This document shows positions 33,438 through 41,138 of a DNA stretch of 64,000 nucleotides, piece after piece; the stretch's first letter is position 1; every line of letters begins with the position of its first letter. The position numbers were made by a program, and so were the translations under genes. Source of the DNA: JACMJL01 sp963791805 (GTDB lineage Bacteria; Bacillota; Clostridia; Clostridiales; Clostridiaceae). The stretch covers positions 1,488,001 through 1,552,000 of the forward strand of contig CAWBTU010000006.1 of assembly GCA_963791805.1 (NCBI GenBank). The letters run 5' to 3'. The notes under the pieces are model-generated. The model ran no database searches, was not told the DNA's origin, and saw nothing but the letters and a program-made list of their open reading frames with translations.

Positions 33438-34967
33438 ATGGCCGTAAAGGTTTTATCTGCAACATATTCTGGGATTATGGGAAAGATTATTACTGTTGAA
33501 GTAGATATAACAAGAGGGTTGCCTTCTTTTAATATGGTGGGACTTGCAGACACCTCAGTAAAAGAATCTAAGGAGAGAGTAAGATCTTCAATTCTTAATT
33601 CGGGTTTCGACTTTCCAGTTAGCAGAATTACTGTAAATTTAGCTCCTGCTGATATAAAAAAAGAAGGGTCTCTTTTTGATTTACCAATAGCTATAGGAAT
33701 TTTAATTGCCACAGGTCAGATAACGAATACTATAGTGTCCCAAGTGTCCGAGTATTTGATTATGGGGGAATTATCTTTATCCGGTGAAATTAAAAAGATT
33801 AAAGGGGCACTTCCAATTGCGTTAGAAGCATCTGAAAAGCGCATTAAAAATCTTATTATACCTTCTACTAATGCAAATGAATGTTCAATTGTAAAAGATT
33901 TATTATTGCATCCATTTAATTCTCTTTCAGAAGTTGTTTGTTTTATTAATGATGGTGAAACACCTAAAATTAATTTTTGTACTAAAAAAAATGTATCACT
34001 GAAAGAAAAGCTTGATTTTAGTGATGTAAATGGTCAAGAAAGCACTAAAAGAGCAATTGAAGTAGCAGCTTCAGGTTTTCATAATCTTGTTTTATATGGA
34101 CCTCCAGGCTCAGGAAAAACAATGTTAGCTTCAAGAATTCCTTCAATACTTCCTAAACTTACCTATGAGGAGGCACTTGAAGTGACAAAGATATACAGTG
34201 TATCAGGAAATTTGACAGATGACATAGGTATTGTAAATGAGCGTCCTTTTAGGAGTCCTCATCACACTAGTTCACGATTAGCTTTAACTGGTGGTGGAAA
34301 TAAATTAGTACCTGGAGAAATTACGCTTGCACATAATGGAGTATTATTTTTAGACGAAATTTTAGAATTTAATAGGAATGTACTTGAAGTGCTAAGACAG
34401 CCCTTAGAAGAAAGATGTATAAAGATATCGAGAGCTACAGGAAGCGTTATATATCCAGCAAACTTTATGTTAATTGCTGCCTTAAACCCATGCACTTGTG
34501 GTTTTTTTGGCACAAATCGTGAATGTACCTGTAATGATTTTGAAAGAAAGAGATATTTAAAGAAATTATCCGGGCCTTTAATTGATAGAATAGATTTATT
34601 CTCATCTGTAAGAGAACTCCCTTTTGATGAACTAAGTGAAAAAAATAAAAACAAATCATCAAAAGAAATTAGGGAAGGAGTAGATCGAGCTAGAAAAATT
34701 CAAAAAAATAGATTCTTAAAAGAAAAGATTAATTATAATGCGCAAATGAATGAAGGTCACATGAAAAAGTATTGCGCTTTGAACAAGGAAACAAGTGAAT
34801 TAATGAAAAGAATTTATAATAAATATGAATTGAGTAACAGAGCGTATAGTAGAATCCTAAAGGTAGCAAGGACAATTGCTGATTTAGAAAACAAAGAAAA
34901 TATTGAAAAGGTACATTTGCTTGAAGCTTTAAATTATAGAAGATTTATTGATGAAAAGATAATTTAA
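33438..34967 (+). CDS. comM: ComM/YifB family AAA+ ATPase (Mg chelatase-like)
   Basis: 509-residue AAA+ protein of the ComM family, a hexameric helicase aiding branch migration in natural transformation of Gram-negatives. An N-terminal ChlI-like fold (VEVDITRGLPSFNMVGLADTSVKESKERV), the Walker A GPPGSGKTMLASR, Walker B VLFLDEILEF, the four-cysteine NPCTCGFFGTNRECTCND insertion and SGPLIDRIDLF follow in order. AGGAGTG precedes ATG33438. dprA, another transformation gene, is 10 kb further on; in related genomes the two are usually much closer. Confidence 0.94.
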   Translation: MAVKVLSATYSGIMGKIITVEVDITRGLPSFNMVGLADTSVKESKERVRSSILNSGFDFPVSRITVNLAPADIKKEGSLFDLPIAIGILIATGQITNTIVSQVSEYLIMGELSLSGEIKKIKGALPIALEASEKRIKNLIIPSTNANECSIVKDLLLHPFNSLSEVVCFINDGETPKINFCTKKNVSLKEKLDFSDVNGQESTKRAIEVAASGFHNLVLYGPPGSGKTMLASRIPSILPKLTYEEALEVTKIYSVSGNLTDDIGIVNERPFRSPHHTSSRLALTGGGNKLVPGEITLAHNGVLFLDEILEFNRNVLEVLRQPLEERCIKISRATGSVIYPANFMLIAALNPCTCGFFGTNRECTCNDFERKRYLKKLSGPLIDRIDLFSSVRELPFDELSEKNKNKSSKEIREGVDRARKIQKNRFLKEKINYNAQMNEGHMKKYCALNKETSELMKRIYNKYELSNRAYSRILKVARTIADLENKENIEKVHLLEALNYRRFIDEKII

Positions 34968-35182
34968 ACTAGGAAACTATTAACTTTAAATTAGCAAACA
35001 TTTATGGGATATATTATTCTATAACGTTGATGGACTTCATAACTTTATTTGATGATTTATATATCAGTATAATTACAAAGATTATTTTTCCAAAATGTAG
35101 TATGTTATTTACTACTTAATGATAAAGAGTTAGAATAAGGATATAAAGTTAGTTTTAGGCGATTTACAAGGGGGAAATACAA

Positions 35183-35602
35183 ATGATAAATGTAGATCAG
35201 ACAATAGGTAATTTAATTGATAATACAGATGCTTCTTTAATAGGCTCAATTGATAAAGAAGGTTTTCCTAATATGAAAGCAATGTTACCACCAAGAAAAA
35301 GAGAAGGAGCTAAATTTATTTACTATACTACGAATACATCATCTATGAGAGTAGCTCAGTATAAAGAAAATCCAAAAGCCTGCGTGTACTTCTATAATAA
35401 TAAATTCTTCATTGGTGCCATGTTAAAGGGTACTATGGAAGTTCTTGAGGATAGTAACACAAAAGAAATGATTTGGCTTGAGGGTGATAATCAATACTAT
35501 CCACTAGGAGTAACTGATCCAGATTATTGCGTTTTAAAGTTCACAGCACAAAGCGGAAGGTATTATAGTAATTTCAACTCCATAGACTTCCAAGTAATTT
35601 AG
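35183..35602 (+). CDS. Pyridoxamine 5-phosphate oxidase-like flavin-binding protein
   Basis: 139 residues with the split-barrel FMN-binding fold of PNPOx-like proteins: an ASLIGSIDKEGFPNMKAML strand pair, FIYYTTNTSSMRVAQYKENPKACVYFYN, then GTMEVLED and YCVLKFTAQSGRYY. Proteins of this type reduce or bind flavin, F420 or heme; substrate cannot be deduced. It is a stand-alone gene with GGGGGAAA before ATG35183. The 215 bases separating it from comM show no other gene. First gene of the variable segment between comM and dprA. Confidence 0.85.
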   Translation: MINVDQTIGNLIDNTDASLIGSIDKEGFPNMKAMLPPRKREGAKFIYYTTNTSSMRVAQYKENPKACVYFYNNKFFIGAMLKGTMEVLEDSNTKEMIWLEGDNQYYPLGVTDPDYCVLKFTAQSGRYYSNFNSIDFQVI

Positions 35603-35708
35603 TCGCTAAACGTAGATGGTTACTATAACTTCTTATCTTCTTATCTTTTTAAGTTTTTAACTTCTTATTAAGATATTTTAACAGTTTACTTTTGTCTTGA
35701 AGGGAACA

Positions 35709-35767
35709 GGACACCTTTCACTTATTAGCTGGCCTTCGAAGGTGAAGGGGGTCCCGTTTTTTTTGTG
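35709..35767 (+). terminator. Large terminator-like hairpin downstream of the PNPOx-like gene
   Basis: GGACACCTTTCAC and GTGAAGGGGGTCC pair at 12 of 13 positions around a 20-base loop that contains the palindrome CCTTCGAAGG, followed by CCG and nine T. It lies 107 bases after the stop codon. The rest of the 321-base gap (35603-35923) shows a TCTTCTTATCTTCTTATC repeat and no gene. Confidence 0.7.
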
Positions 35768-35923
35768 CAAATTAATAGTTAGCTAGGAATAATCAATATT
35801 TACCTAGCAAGCCAGTATGGTTAGTACATCTTCTTTTCTTTTGAGCACTCGTATACTCTTAAGTTTTATAATGCTTTAAAGAAATATTATAGTATATTTC
35901 AAGTAATGGTGGGGTATTTATAA

Positions 35924-36730
35924 ATGGATAGAATTTTATTACTAGGTGCAAGTGGATTAGTTGGAAAAGCATTAGTAGAAGAATTAGATAAAAAGTATGA
36001 CTTAATTGGAACTTTTAGAAACAATAAAGTTTGTTGCCCTAAGTCAATATACTTCGATGTTAATGAAGTGACTTCTATAATAGAACTTCTATGCACAATT
36101 AAACCTTTAATCATAGTTTATTGCTTAAGAGGAGACTTTAATTGTCAGTTGGAGATCATCAATGAACTTATAAACTATTTAGAACCACTTAATGGCAAAC
36201 TGTATTTTTGTTCAACAGCCAATGTTTTTGATGGAGATGTTACTAAGCCACATCTAGTTTATGATGAGCCAATTGCTGAAAGTGATTATGGCAAATTTAA
36301 AATTGAATGTGAAAAACAAATAATAAATGGTCTGAGTGATAATAGTGTAATTCTAAGACTCCCAATGATTTGGGGTAAAAACTCACCACGCTTAAATAGC
36401 CTTGTAACTGCAGTAAATAATAATGAAAAAATAGATGTATACACAAATCTATTTTTAAATAATAATACAGATGCAATACTAGCAAAGCAAATAATGTACA
36501 TAATTGACAATAACCAAAAGGGTATATTTCATTTAGGAACTACTGAAGTTATAAACTATTATGAATTAATAAAAAAGATAATACTTGGTCTTGGATTTAA
36601 CTATAAAAATTATAATGAAATAATTCTTCCAGAAGGGAAGCACTATTTAGCTGTGTTGCCCAATGATAAGGACATGCCTAAAGAATTAAGCTTTTCAAAT
36701 GAAGATTTAATAAATTACTTATTCAATTAG
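35924..36730 (+). CDS. RmlD-like NAD(P)-dependent sugar-nucleotide reductase
   Basis: 268-residue short-chain dehydrogenase of the RmlD substrate-binding family. N-terminal Rossmann loop LLGASGLVGKALV, catalytic YGKFK (YxxxK), FCSTANVFDGD and LRLPMIWG. True RmlD reduces dTDP-4-dehydrorhamnose, but no rml genes accompany it here and it is on the short side (about 280-300 is usual), so the substrate is unknown. GGTGGGG lies 12 bases before ATG35924. Stand-alone. Confidence 0.8.
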   Translation: MDRILLLGASGLVGKALVEELDKKYDLIGTFRNNKVCCPKSIYFDVNEVTSIIELLCTIKPLIIVYCLRGDFNCQLEIINELINYLEPLNGKLYFCSTANVFDGDVTKPHLVYDEPIAESDYGKFKIECEKQIINGLSDNSVILRLPMIWGKNSPRLNSLVTAVNNNEKIDVYTNLFLNNNTDAILAKQIMYIIDNNQKGIFHLGTTEVINYYELIKKIILGLGFNYKNYNEIILPEGKHYLAVLPNDKDMPKELSFSNEDLINYLFN

Positions 36731-36816
36731 TTTAATATTATACTTTTATGTGTTAATTTATAATTAGTTCCAAAATAAAAAAGAATCTATTAAACAAATA
36801 GGATAGGTGAATTAAA

Positions 36817-37359
36817 ATGATATCACTTGAATTAATGGAAAAAGAAGATTTACAGAAGATTATAGAATGGAATACTAATAAATCTGCAGATTATTTGTTA
36901 CAATGGGCAGGGCCTAAATTTACTTATCCACTAATGCTTGATGAACTAGAAAGATATTTTATGGAGGAAGTACATGATTTAAATTCTGATATTTTACTTT
37001 ATAAAATAATACTTGTTAGTACTAATGAAATAATAGGAACTATAGAATTACGTGAAATAGATAAAGTTAATAAGATTGCAAGAGTATGTAGATTTCTAAT
37101 TGGAAAAAATACTAATAGAGCTAAGGGGATAGGTAAAAAGGTATTGGAAGAAATATTAAGGAACGGCTTTGAAGATAGGGGGTTGGAAAAGATAACTCTT
37201 GGTGTCTTTGACTTTAATACAAGTGCAATTAAATGTTATGAAAAAGTAGGGTTTATTAAGAAAAATTTTATAGAAAATGCTAGAAAATCATCAACTGGTT
37301 ATTGGAATTTATATGAAATGGCTATTTCTAAAGATGAATGGAGAAGTAAATATGAATAA
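36817..37359 (+). CDS. GNAT family N-acetyltransferase
   Basis: 180-residue RimJ/RimL-like acetyltransferase. The acetyl-CoA pyrophosphate loop is RAKGIGKKVLEE (R-x-x-G-x-G/A), preceded by IIGTIELREID and followed by LEKITLGVFDFNTSAIKCYEKVGF, the typical motif B. Substrate unknown (protein N-terminus, amine or antibiotic). ATAGGTG precedes ATG36817. The end overlaps the HAD gene by 8 bases, so they are co-translated. Confidence 0.85.
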   Translation: MISLELMEKEDLQKIIEWNTNKSADYLLQWAGPKFTYPLMLDELERYFMEEVHDLNSDILLYKIILVSTNEIIGTIELREIDKVNKIARVCRFLIGKNTNRAKGIGKKVLEEILRNGFEDRGLEKITLGVFDFNTSAIKCYEKVGFIKKNFIENARKSSTGYWNLYEMAISKDEWRSKYE

Positions 37360-38065
37360 TATAAAAGCAATACTAATAGATTCAGGTAAAGTATTAAATG
37401 CACCGATTACTGGACATTGGTTTATCACTCCTAACTTTCTTAAATACGTCGATAAAAATGTTTTTCAATCTATAAGCAAAGAGGAAATAATATATGCATT
37501 TGGTAAAGCGGGCGAATATATATCTGAACAAAGTCTAATTACAGATGAAGAGGAAGAGTATACTCACTTTCTTGAATTCTATAGGATATTTGCAAATGAA
37601 TTACCATTGTTAGAATTAAAATTTGAGCAAATTAAAGCTATTACTGAAGATTTGGTTTATAACTACAATAAATATGAATTCTACAAAGATGTTATTGAAG
37701 TGATACCAGAGCTAAGTCAAAAATATAAATTAGCTGTAGTGTCTGACGCTTGGCCATCTCTTGAAAATGTATATAAAAAGGCAGCATTCAGAGATTATTT
37801 TTCATCCTTTATAATTTCATCAATGATAGGTGTATCAAAGCCAGATGAAATAATGTATACTACGGCCCTTAAAGAACTAAAGATATCACCCGATGAAGCA
37901 ATTTTTATTGATGATAATATACGAAACTGTGATGGTGCAAAAAAACTAGGAATTCATACTTTTCTTTTATGCAGAGATAGTAATTTATATGTGAATAGCA
38001 AATTAACTTGCCAAAATCATATTGTAGTACAGGATTTTTATGAAATTAGAAAAATTATAATGTAA
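37352..38065 (+). CDS. HAD-superfamily hydrolase (YihX-like)
   Basis: 237-residue HAD phosphatase: nucleophile motif ILIDSGKVL, motif II VVSDAWPS, the conserved Lys in SKPDEIMY, and the metal motif FIDDNIRNCDGAKKLG. In motif I the general acid/base Asp at +2 is replaced by Gly (DSG), as in the DxGNV subgroup typified by YihX, so a phosphatase role remains plausible. GGAGAAG precedes ATG37352, inside the end of the acetyltransferase gene. Confidence 0.82.
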   Translation: MNNIKAILIDSGKVLNAPITGHWFITPNFLKYVDKNVFQSISKEEIIYAFGKAGEYISEQSLITDEEEEYTHFLEFYRIFANELPLLELKFEQIKAITEDLVYNYNKYEFYKDVIEVIPELSQKYKLAVVSDAWPSLENVYKKAAFRDYFSSFIISSMIGVSKPDEIMYTTALKELKISPDEAIFIDDNIRNCDGAKKLGIHTFLLCRDSNLYVNSKLTCQNHIVVQDFYEIRKIIM

Positions 38066-38141
38066 TTTTTGGTCAGTCCATAGGAATTTACACTGGATTT
38101 AGAGTAATGGAGCAGAATATTGACTTTACATAATACATATT

Positions 38142-38324
38142 ATGAGCAATATTGCATTTCCGAACATAAGCACTGGAGTATATGGTTTTCCTAAAGAAAG
38201 AGCTGCTGAGATAGCTGTAAAGTCTGTAAAGAATTATCTCTGCCAAAATGGTAGCATCAAAAAAGTTATATTTACTTGCTTTGATGAAGAAAACTATAAA
38301 TTATATTTAGATTTAATTCCATAA
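38142..38324 (+). pseudogene. Macro-domain protein remnant (C-terminal third only)
   Basis: 60 codons encode IAFPNISTGVYGFPKERAAE, KSVKNYL and VIFTCFDEENYKLYLDLI, the C-terminal third of a YmdB-type macro domain that hydrolyses ADP-ribose esters. The N-terminal two thirds, including the ADP-ribose loop, are absent; the frame is closed by TGA about 24 bases upstream and no ribosome site precedes the ATG. It is almost certainly a deletion relic. The rest of 38066-38510 has no gene. Confidence 0.78.
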
Positions 38325-38408
38325 GTTTAAAAAGCTATGAAAGTCAGTTAACATATCATAATTTGTTTTTATAGCATAATAACTATGTTTTTTGACATAA
38401 TAAAAATG

Positions 38409-38434
38409 AAAGTATCACTAAAAAGTGGTACTTT
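38409..38434 (+). terminator. Hairpin between the macro remnant and the Memo/AMMECR1 gene
   Basis: AAAGTATCACT and AGTGGTACTTT pair over 11 bp (one G-T) with loop AAAA. Only a broken T tail follows (TCAATTT), so termination may be weak or it may be an operator for the next gene. Confidence 0.45.
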
Positions 38435-38510
38435 TCAATTTGGTTTGTGAAGAATTTAGGGTAAAATGATAGGTAAACTTAATAAAAACATTATTATAGA
38501 GGTGATTATT

Positions 38511-39917
38511 GTGAGTTTACAAGGTTTTTATTTACTCCCACATCCTCCAATTGTTATTCCAGAAGTAGGTAAAGGTGAAGAAGAAAAGATTAGTGATACC
38601 AGCAGCAGTTTGCATCAAGTTGGAAAAGAAATTTCTAAAAAAGCACCGAGTACAATTATACTAATAACTCCTCATGGTACTATGTTTCAAGATGCTATTT
38701 CACTTAGTTACGAGGATGAAATTTGTGGGGACTTAAAGAAATTCGCTGCTCCGAGTATTTCTAGAAAGCTACAAATTAATAAAGCACTTACAAGTAAAAT
38801 ATATGAATTGGCACAAAAGGAAAGTGTAGCGTCTATACTAGCCACCAACTCCCTTTTAAATAAATATAATATTTCCCTTTCTATAGATCATGGATCTCTA
38901 GTTCCTTTATATTTTATAGATAAATATTACGAACAATATAAATTTGTGCATATTACATATGCTCCTTTAAGTGATATTGACTTGTATAAATTTGGGGTTT
39001 GTATAAACAAAGCAGTTGAAGAACTAAAAGAAGAAGCTATTTTTATAGCAAGTGGAGATTTATCTCATAAATTAAAGGAAGAAGGACCGTATGGTTATAA
39101 TCCTTTTGGGGAGAAATTTGATAAAGAATTTCTTCATAATTTAGAAAATGGAGATGTTAAAGCTATTTTCAACATGGAAAAAGAAACTGTATATAACGCT
39201 GGAGAATGCGGAATGCGTTCAACAGCTATTTTACTTGGTGCACTAGAGGGTAATAAATTTAGGGGTGAGCTTTTAAGTTATGAAGGCACTTTTGGAGTAG
39301 GCTATGGAGTAATGAAGATTAATATTATTTCCAAAGATGAATCTATGCTAGAGGAATTAAAAAAAATACGTAGCGCTGTTAATGAAAAAAGGAAACACGA
39401 AAGTGACCCTTATGTACGACTTGCTATAGAAAGTTTAACTAGCTACTTACAAACAGGGAAACAACTTAAAAAGCTTCCCGATTATGTAACCGCTGAAATG
39501 AAAGATACCCAAAGGGGGGTATTTGTTTCTCTAAAAAAATATGGGAACTTGAGAGGTTGTATAGGAACAATATTTCCTAAAAACAACAGTATTGCAGAAG
39601 AAATTATTTCAAACGCTATTTCAGCAGGATTAAATGATCCTAGATTTAATGAAGTAGATGAGAATGAAATTTTAGATATTGTTTTTTCAGTGGATGTTCT
39701 CACAGAGCCTAAGCCTGCATCTATAGAAGAGTTAAATCCTAAAAAATATGGTGTGATTGTGCAGAGTAAAGGGAAAACAGGGCTTTTGCTTCCAGATTTA
39801 GAGGGGGTAAATAGTATCGAAGAGCAGTTAGCCATTGCTTTAGAAAAAGCGGGTATAGTTCCTAATGAAGAATATACAATACAAAAATTTGAAGTAATAA
39901 GGCATAAAGAGGGCTAA
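38511..39917 (+). CDS. AmmeMemoRadiSam system fusion: Memo-like (B) plus AMMECR1 (A) domains
   Basis: 468-residue fusion. Residues 1-270 are a Memo/LigB-fold domain (LLPHPPIVIPEVG, LITPHGTM, SIDHGSLVPLYF, SGDLSHKL, GECGMRSTAILLGAL), retaining the His, His and Cys equivalent to the metal site of human MEMO1. Residues 290-468 are an AMMECR1 domain with its invariant LRGCIGT and DPRF. The neighbouring radical SAM gene completes the three-part system defined by protein families; its chemistry is still poorly understood. The start is GTG38511 after AGAGGTGA. Five bases separate it from the next gene. Confidence 0.92.
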   Translation: MSLQGFYLLPHPPIVIPEVGKGEEEKISDTSSSLHQVGKEISKKAPSTIILITPHGTMFQDAISLSYEDEICGDLKKFAAPSISRKLQINKALTSKIYELAQKESVASILATNSLLNKYNISLSIDHGSLVPLYFIDKYYEQYKFVHITYAPLSDIDLYKFGVCINKAVEELKEEAIFIASGDLSHKLKEEGPYGYNPFGEKFDKEFLHNLENGDVKAIFNMEKETVYNAGECGMRSTAILLGALEGNKFRGELLSYEGTFGVGYGVMKINIISKDESMLEELKKIRSAVNEKRKHESDPYVRLAIESLTSYLQTGKQLKKLPDYVTAEMKDTQRGVFVSLKKYGNLRGCIGTIFPKNNSIAEEIISNAISAGLNDPRFNEVDENEILDIVFSVDVLTEPKPASIEELNPKKYGVIVQSKGKTGLLLPDLEGVNSIEEQLAIALEKAGIVPNEEYTIQKFEVIRHKEG

Positions 39918-39921
39918 TATT

Positions 39922-40776
39922 ATGAAAAAACAAGCTATGTTTTATGAAAAACTTAATGATAAAATTCATTGCTTTTTATGTCCTCATAACTGTGTAATTG
40001 AAAATGGGCATTTTGGGAAATGCAATGTTAGAATTCATGAAAATGGAGAACTCTTTACTATAAATTATGGAGAAATTACGTCTAGTTCATTAGATCCTAT
40101 AGAGAAAAAACCCCTTTATTACTTTAGACCTTCTAGTAAAATTTTGTCCGTAGGAAGTTTTGGTTGTAATTTCACTTGCGGCTTTTGCCAAAATTACAGC
40201 ATATCTCAAAACGTAACTAAAAGTGAATATATATCTAAAGAAAATTTGGTAAAGAGCATATTAGAAGCAAAAGATAATATAGGAATAGCATTTACTTACA
40301 ACGAGCCAAGTATTTGGTACGAGTATGTATATGATTGTGCCAGGCTTTTAAAAGATACAGATTCCAAGAAAGATGTGGTAATAGTAACTAATGGATATAT
40401 AAGTGAGAAGCCGTTAAAAGAGTTGCTTCCTTATGTAGATGCTATGAATATTGACTTAAAAAGCTTTAATACTGGATATTATAAAAATCTTTGTGGTGGA
40501 AGTTTAAAGCCTGTATTAGAAACCATAAAAATAGCTACAAAAGCCTGTCATGTTGAAGTTGCAACATTATTGGTAAGTGGGGAAAACGATAATTTAGAGG
40601 AAATTGAAGAAATTGCAAAATTTTTGAACGCTATAAGTTGTGATATTCCATTACATCTTACAAGGTATTTTCCTAGATACAAGCTTGAAAATCCGCCTAC
40701 AGATATTGATTTTATGAGAAAAGCAGAAGCAGTAGCTAAAAAATACTTAAATAAGGTAAACCTAGGCAATATGTAA
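39922..40776 (+). CDS. AmmeMemoRadiSam system radical SAM enzyme
   Basis: 284-residue radical SAM protein of the pyruvate-formate-lyase-activase-like class. The N-terminal cysteines CFLCPHNCVIENGHFGKC come before the SAM cluster motif FGCNFTCGFCQNY (CxxxCxxC), then FTYNEPSIWYEY, VTNGYISEKPL and MNIDLKSFN, and a C-terminal HLTRYFPRY. This exact set marks the AmmeMemoRadiSam enzyme. Directly downstream of, and surely co-transcribed with, the Memo-AMMECR1 fusion. Substrate unknown. Confidence 0.92.
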   Translation: MKKQAMFYEKLNDKIHCFLCPHNCVIENGHFGKCNVRIHENGELFTINYGEITSSSLDPIEKKPLYYFRPSSKILSVGSFGCNFTCGFCQNYSISQNVTKSEYISKENLVKSILEAKDNIGIAFTYNEPSIWYEYVYDCARLLKDTDSKKDVVIVTNGYISEKPLKELLPYVDAMNIDLKSFNTGYYKNLCGGSLKPVLETIKIATKACHVEVATLLVSGENDNLEEIEEIAKFLNAISCDIPLHLTRYFPRYKLENPPTDIDFMRKAEAVAKKYLNKVNLGNM

Positions 40777-40865
40777 AAAAAGCAAGATAAACACTTAAAA
40801 TATTTATTCAAAGAATTTGCTTCTTTCCAAGAGTCATACAGACTGAAGTGATTTTTTTCAGCTTG

Positions 40866-41016
40866 TTTGCCTGCTAAAAAAACTGGAAACCCTAGAAAGC
40901 CTATTCCTACATAAATGATGTCTTAATCTACCTCCAACTAGAATGATGGGAAAAGCACAAAACATAAACTGTAAAGTAAATGGTACATATGGAACTGGAA
41001 TTCTAATAAATATTAT
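40866..41016 (-). pseudogene. bioY: Frameshifted bioY remnant (biotin ECF transporter S component)
   Basis: Read on the minus strand from 41016, one frame gives IRIPVPYVPFTLQFMFCAFP and then IILVGGR; after a frame change near 40920 another gives IIYVGIGFLGFPVFLAGK. These are the BioY hallmarks (IPLPxVPFTLQ in the first third, YxxxGxxGxPVF after it) in the right order and spacing. The start codon, the rest of the gene and a single frame are missing, so it is a relic. It points away from birA, with a BirA-operator-like site just upstream. The rest of the 40777-41138 gap holds that site and the birA promoter. Confidence 0.7.
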
Positions 41017-41028
41017 CTAAAAACAGTA

Positions 41029-41060
41029 TTTTAAACATATTTTTTAATTATGGTTTACAA
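41029..41060. promoter_or_regulatory. BirA operator-like site
   Basis: TTTTAAACA, 14 bases, GGTTTACAA. The published bacterial BirA consensus is TTGTAAACC-N14/15-GGTTTACAA: the right half matches 9 of 9 and the left 7 of 9, with correct spacing. It lies between the bioY relic and birA. Confidence 0.62.
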
Positions 41061-41070
41061 TACTTACAGA

Positions 41071-41120
41071 CTATTGTGTTGACGGGGATTAATGCCTACT
41101 ATACAATTAAAACACAATAG
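41071..41120 (+). promoter_or_regulatory. birA promoter framed by a perfect 10-bp inverted repeat
   Basis: TTGACG (41079-41084), 17 bases, TACAAT (41102-41107) is a near-ideal sigma-A promoter. It is framed by CTATTGTGTT (41071-41080) and AACACAATAG (41111-41120), perfect inverted arms 40 bp apart centre to centre. Confidence 0.75.
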
Positions 41121-41138
41121 CAAATGAGGTGAACTTTA

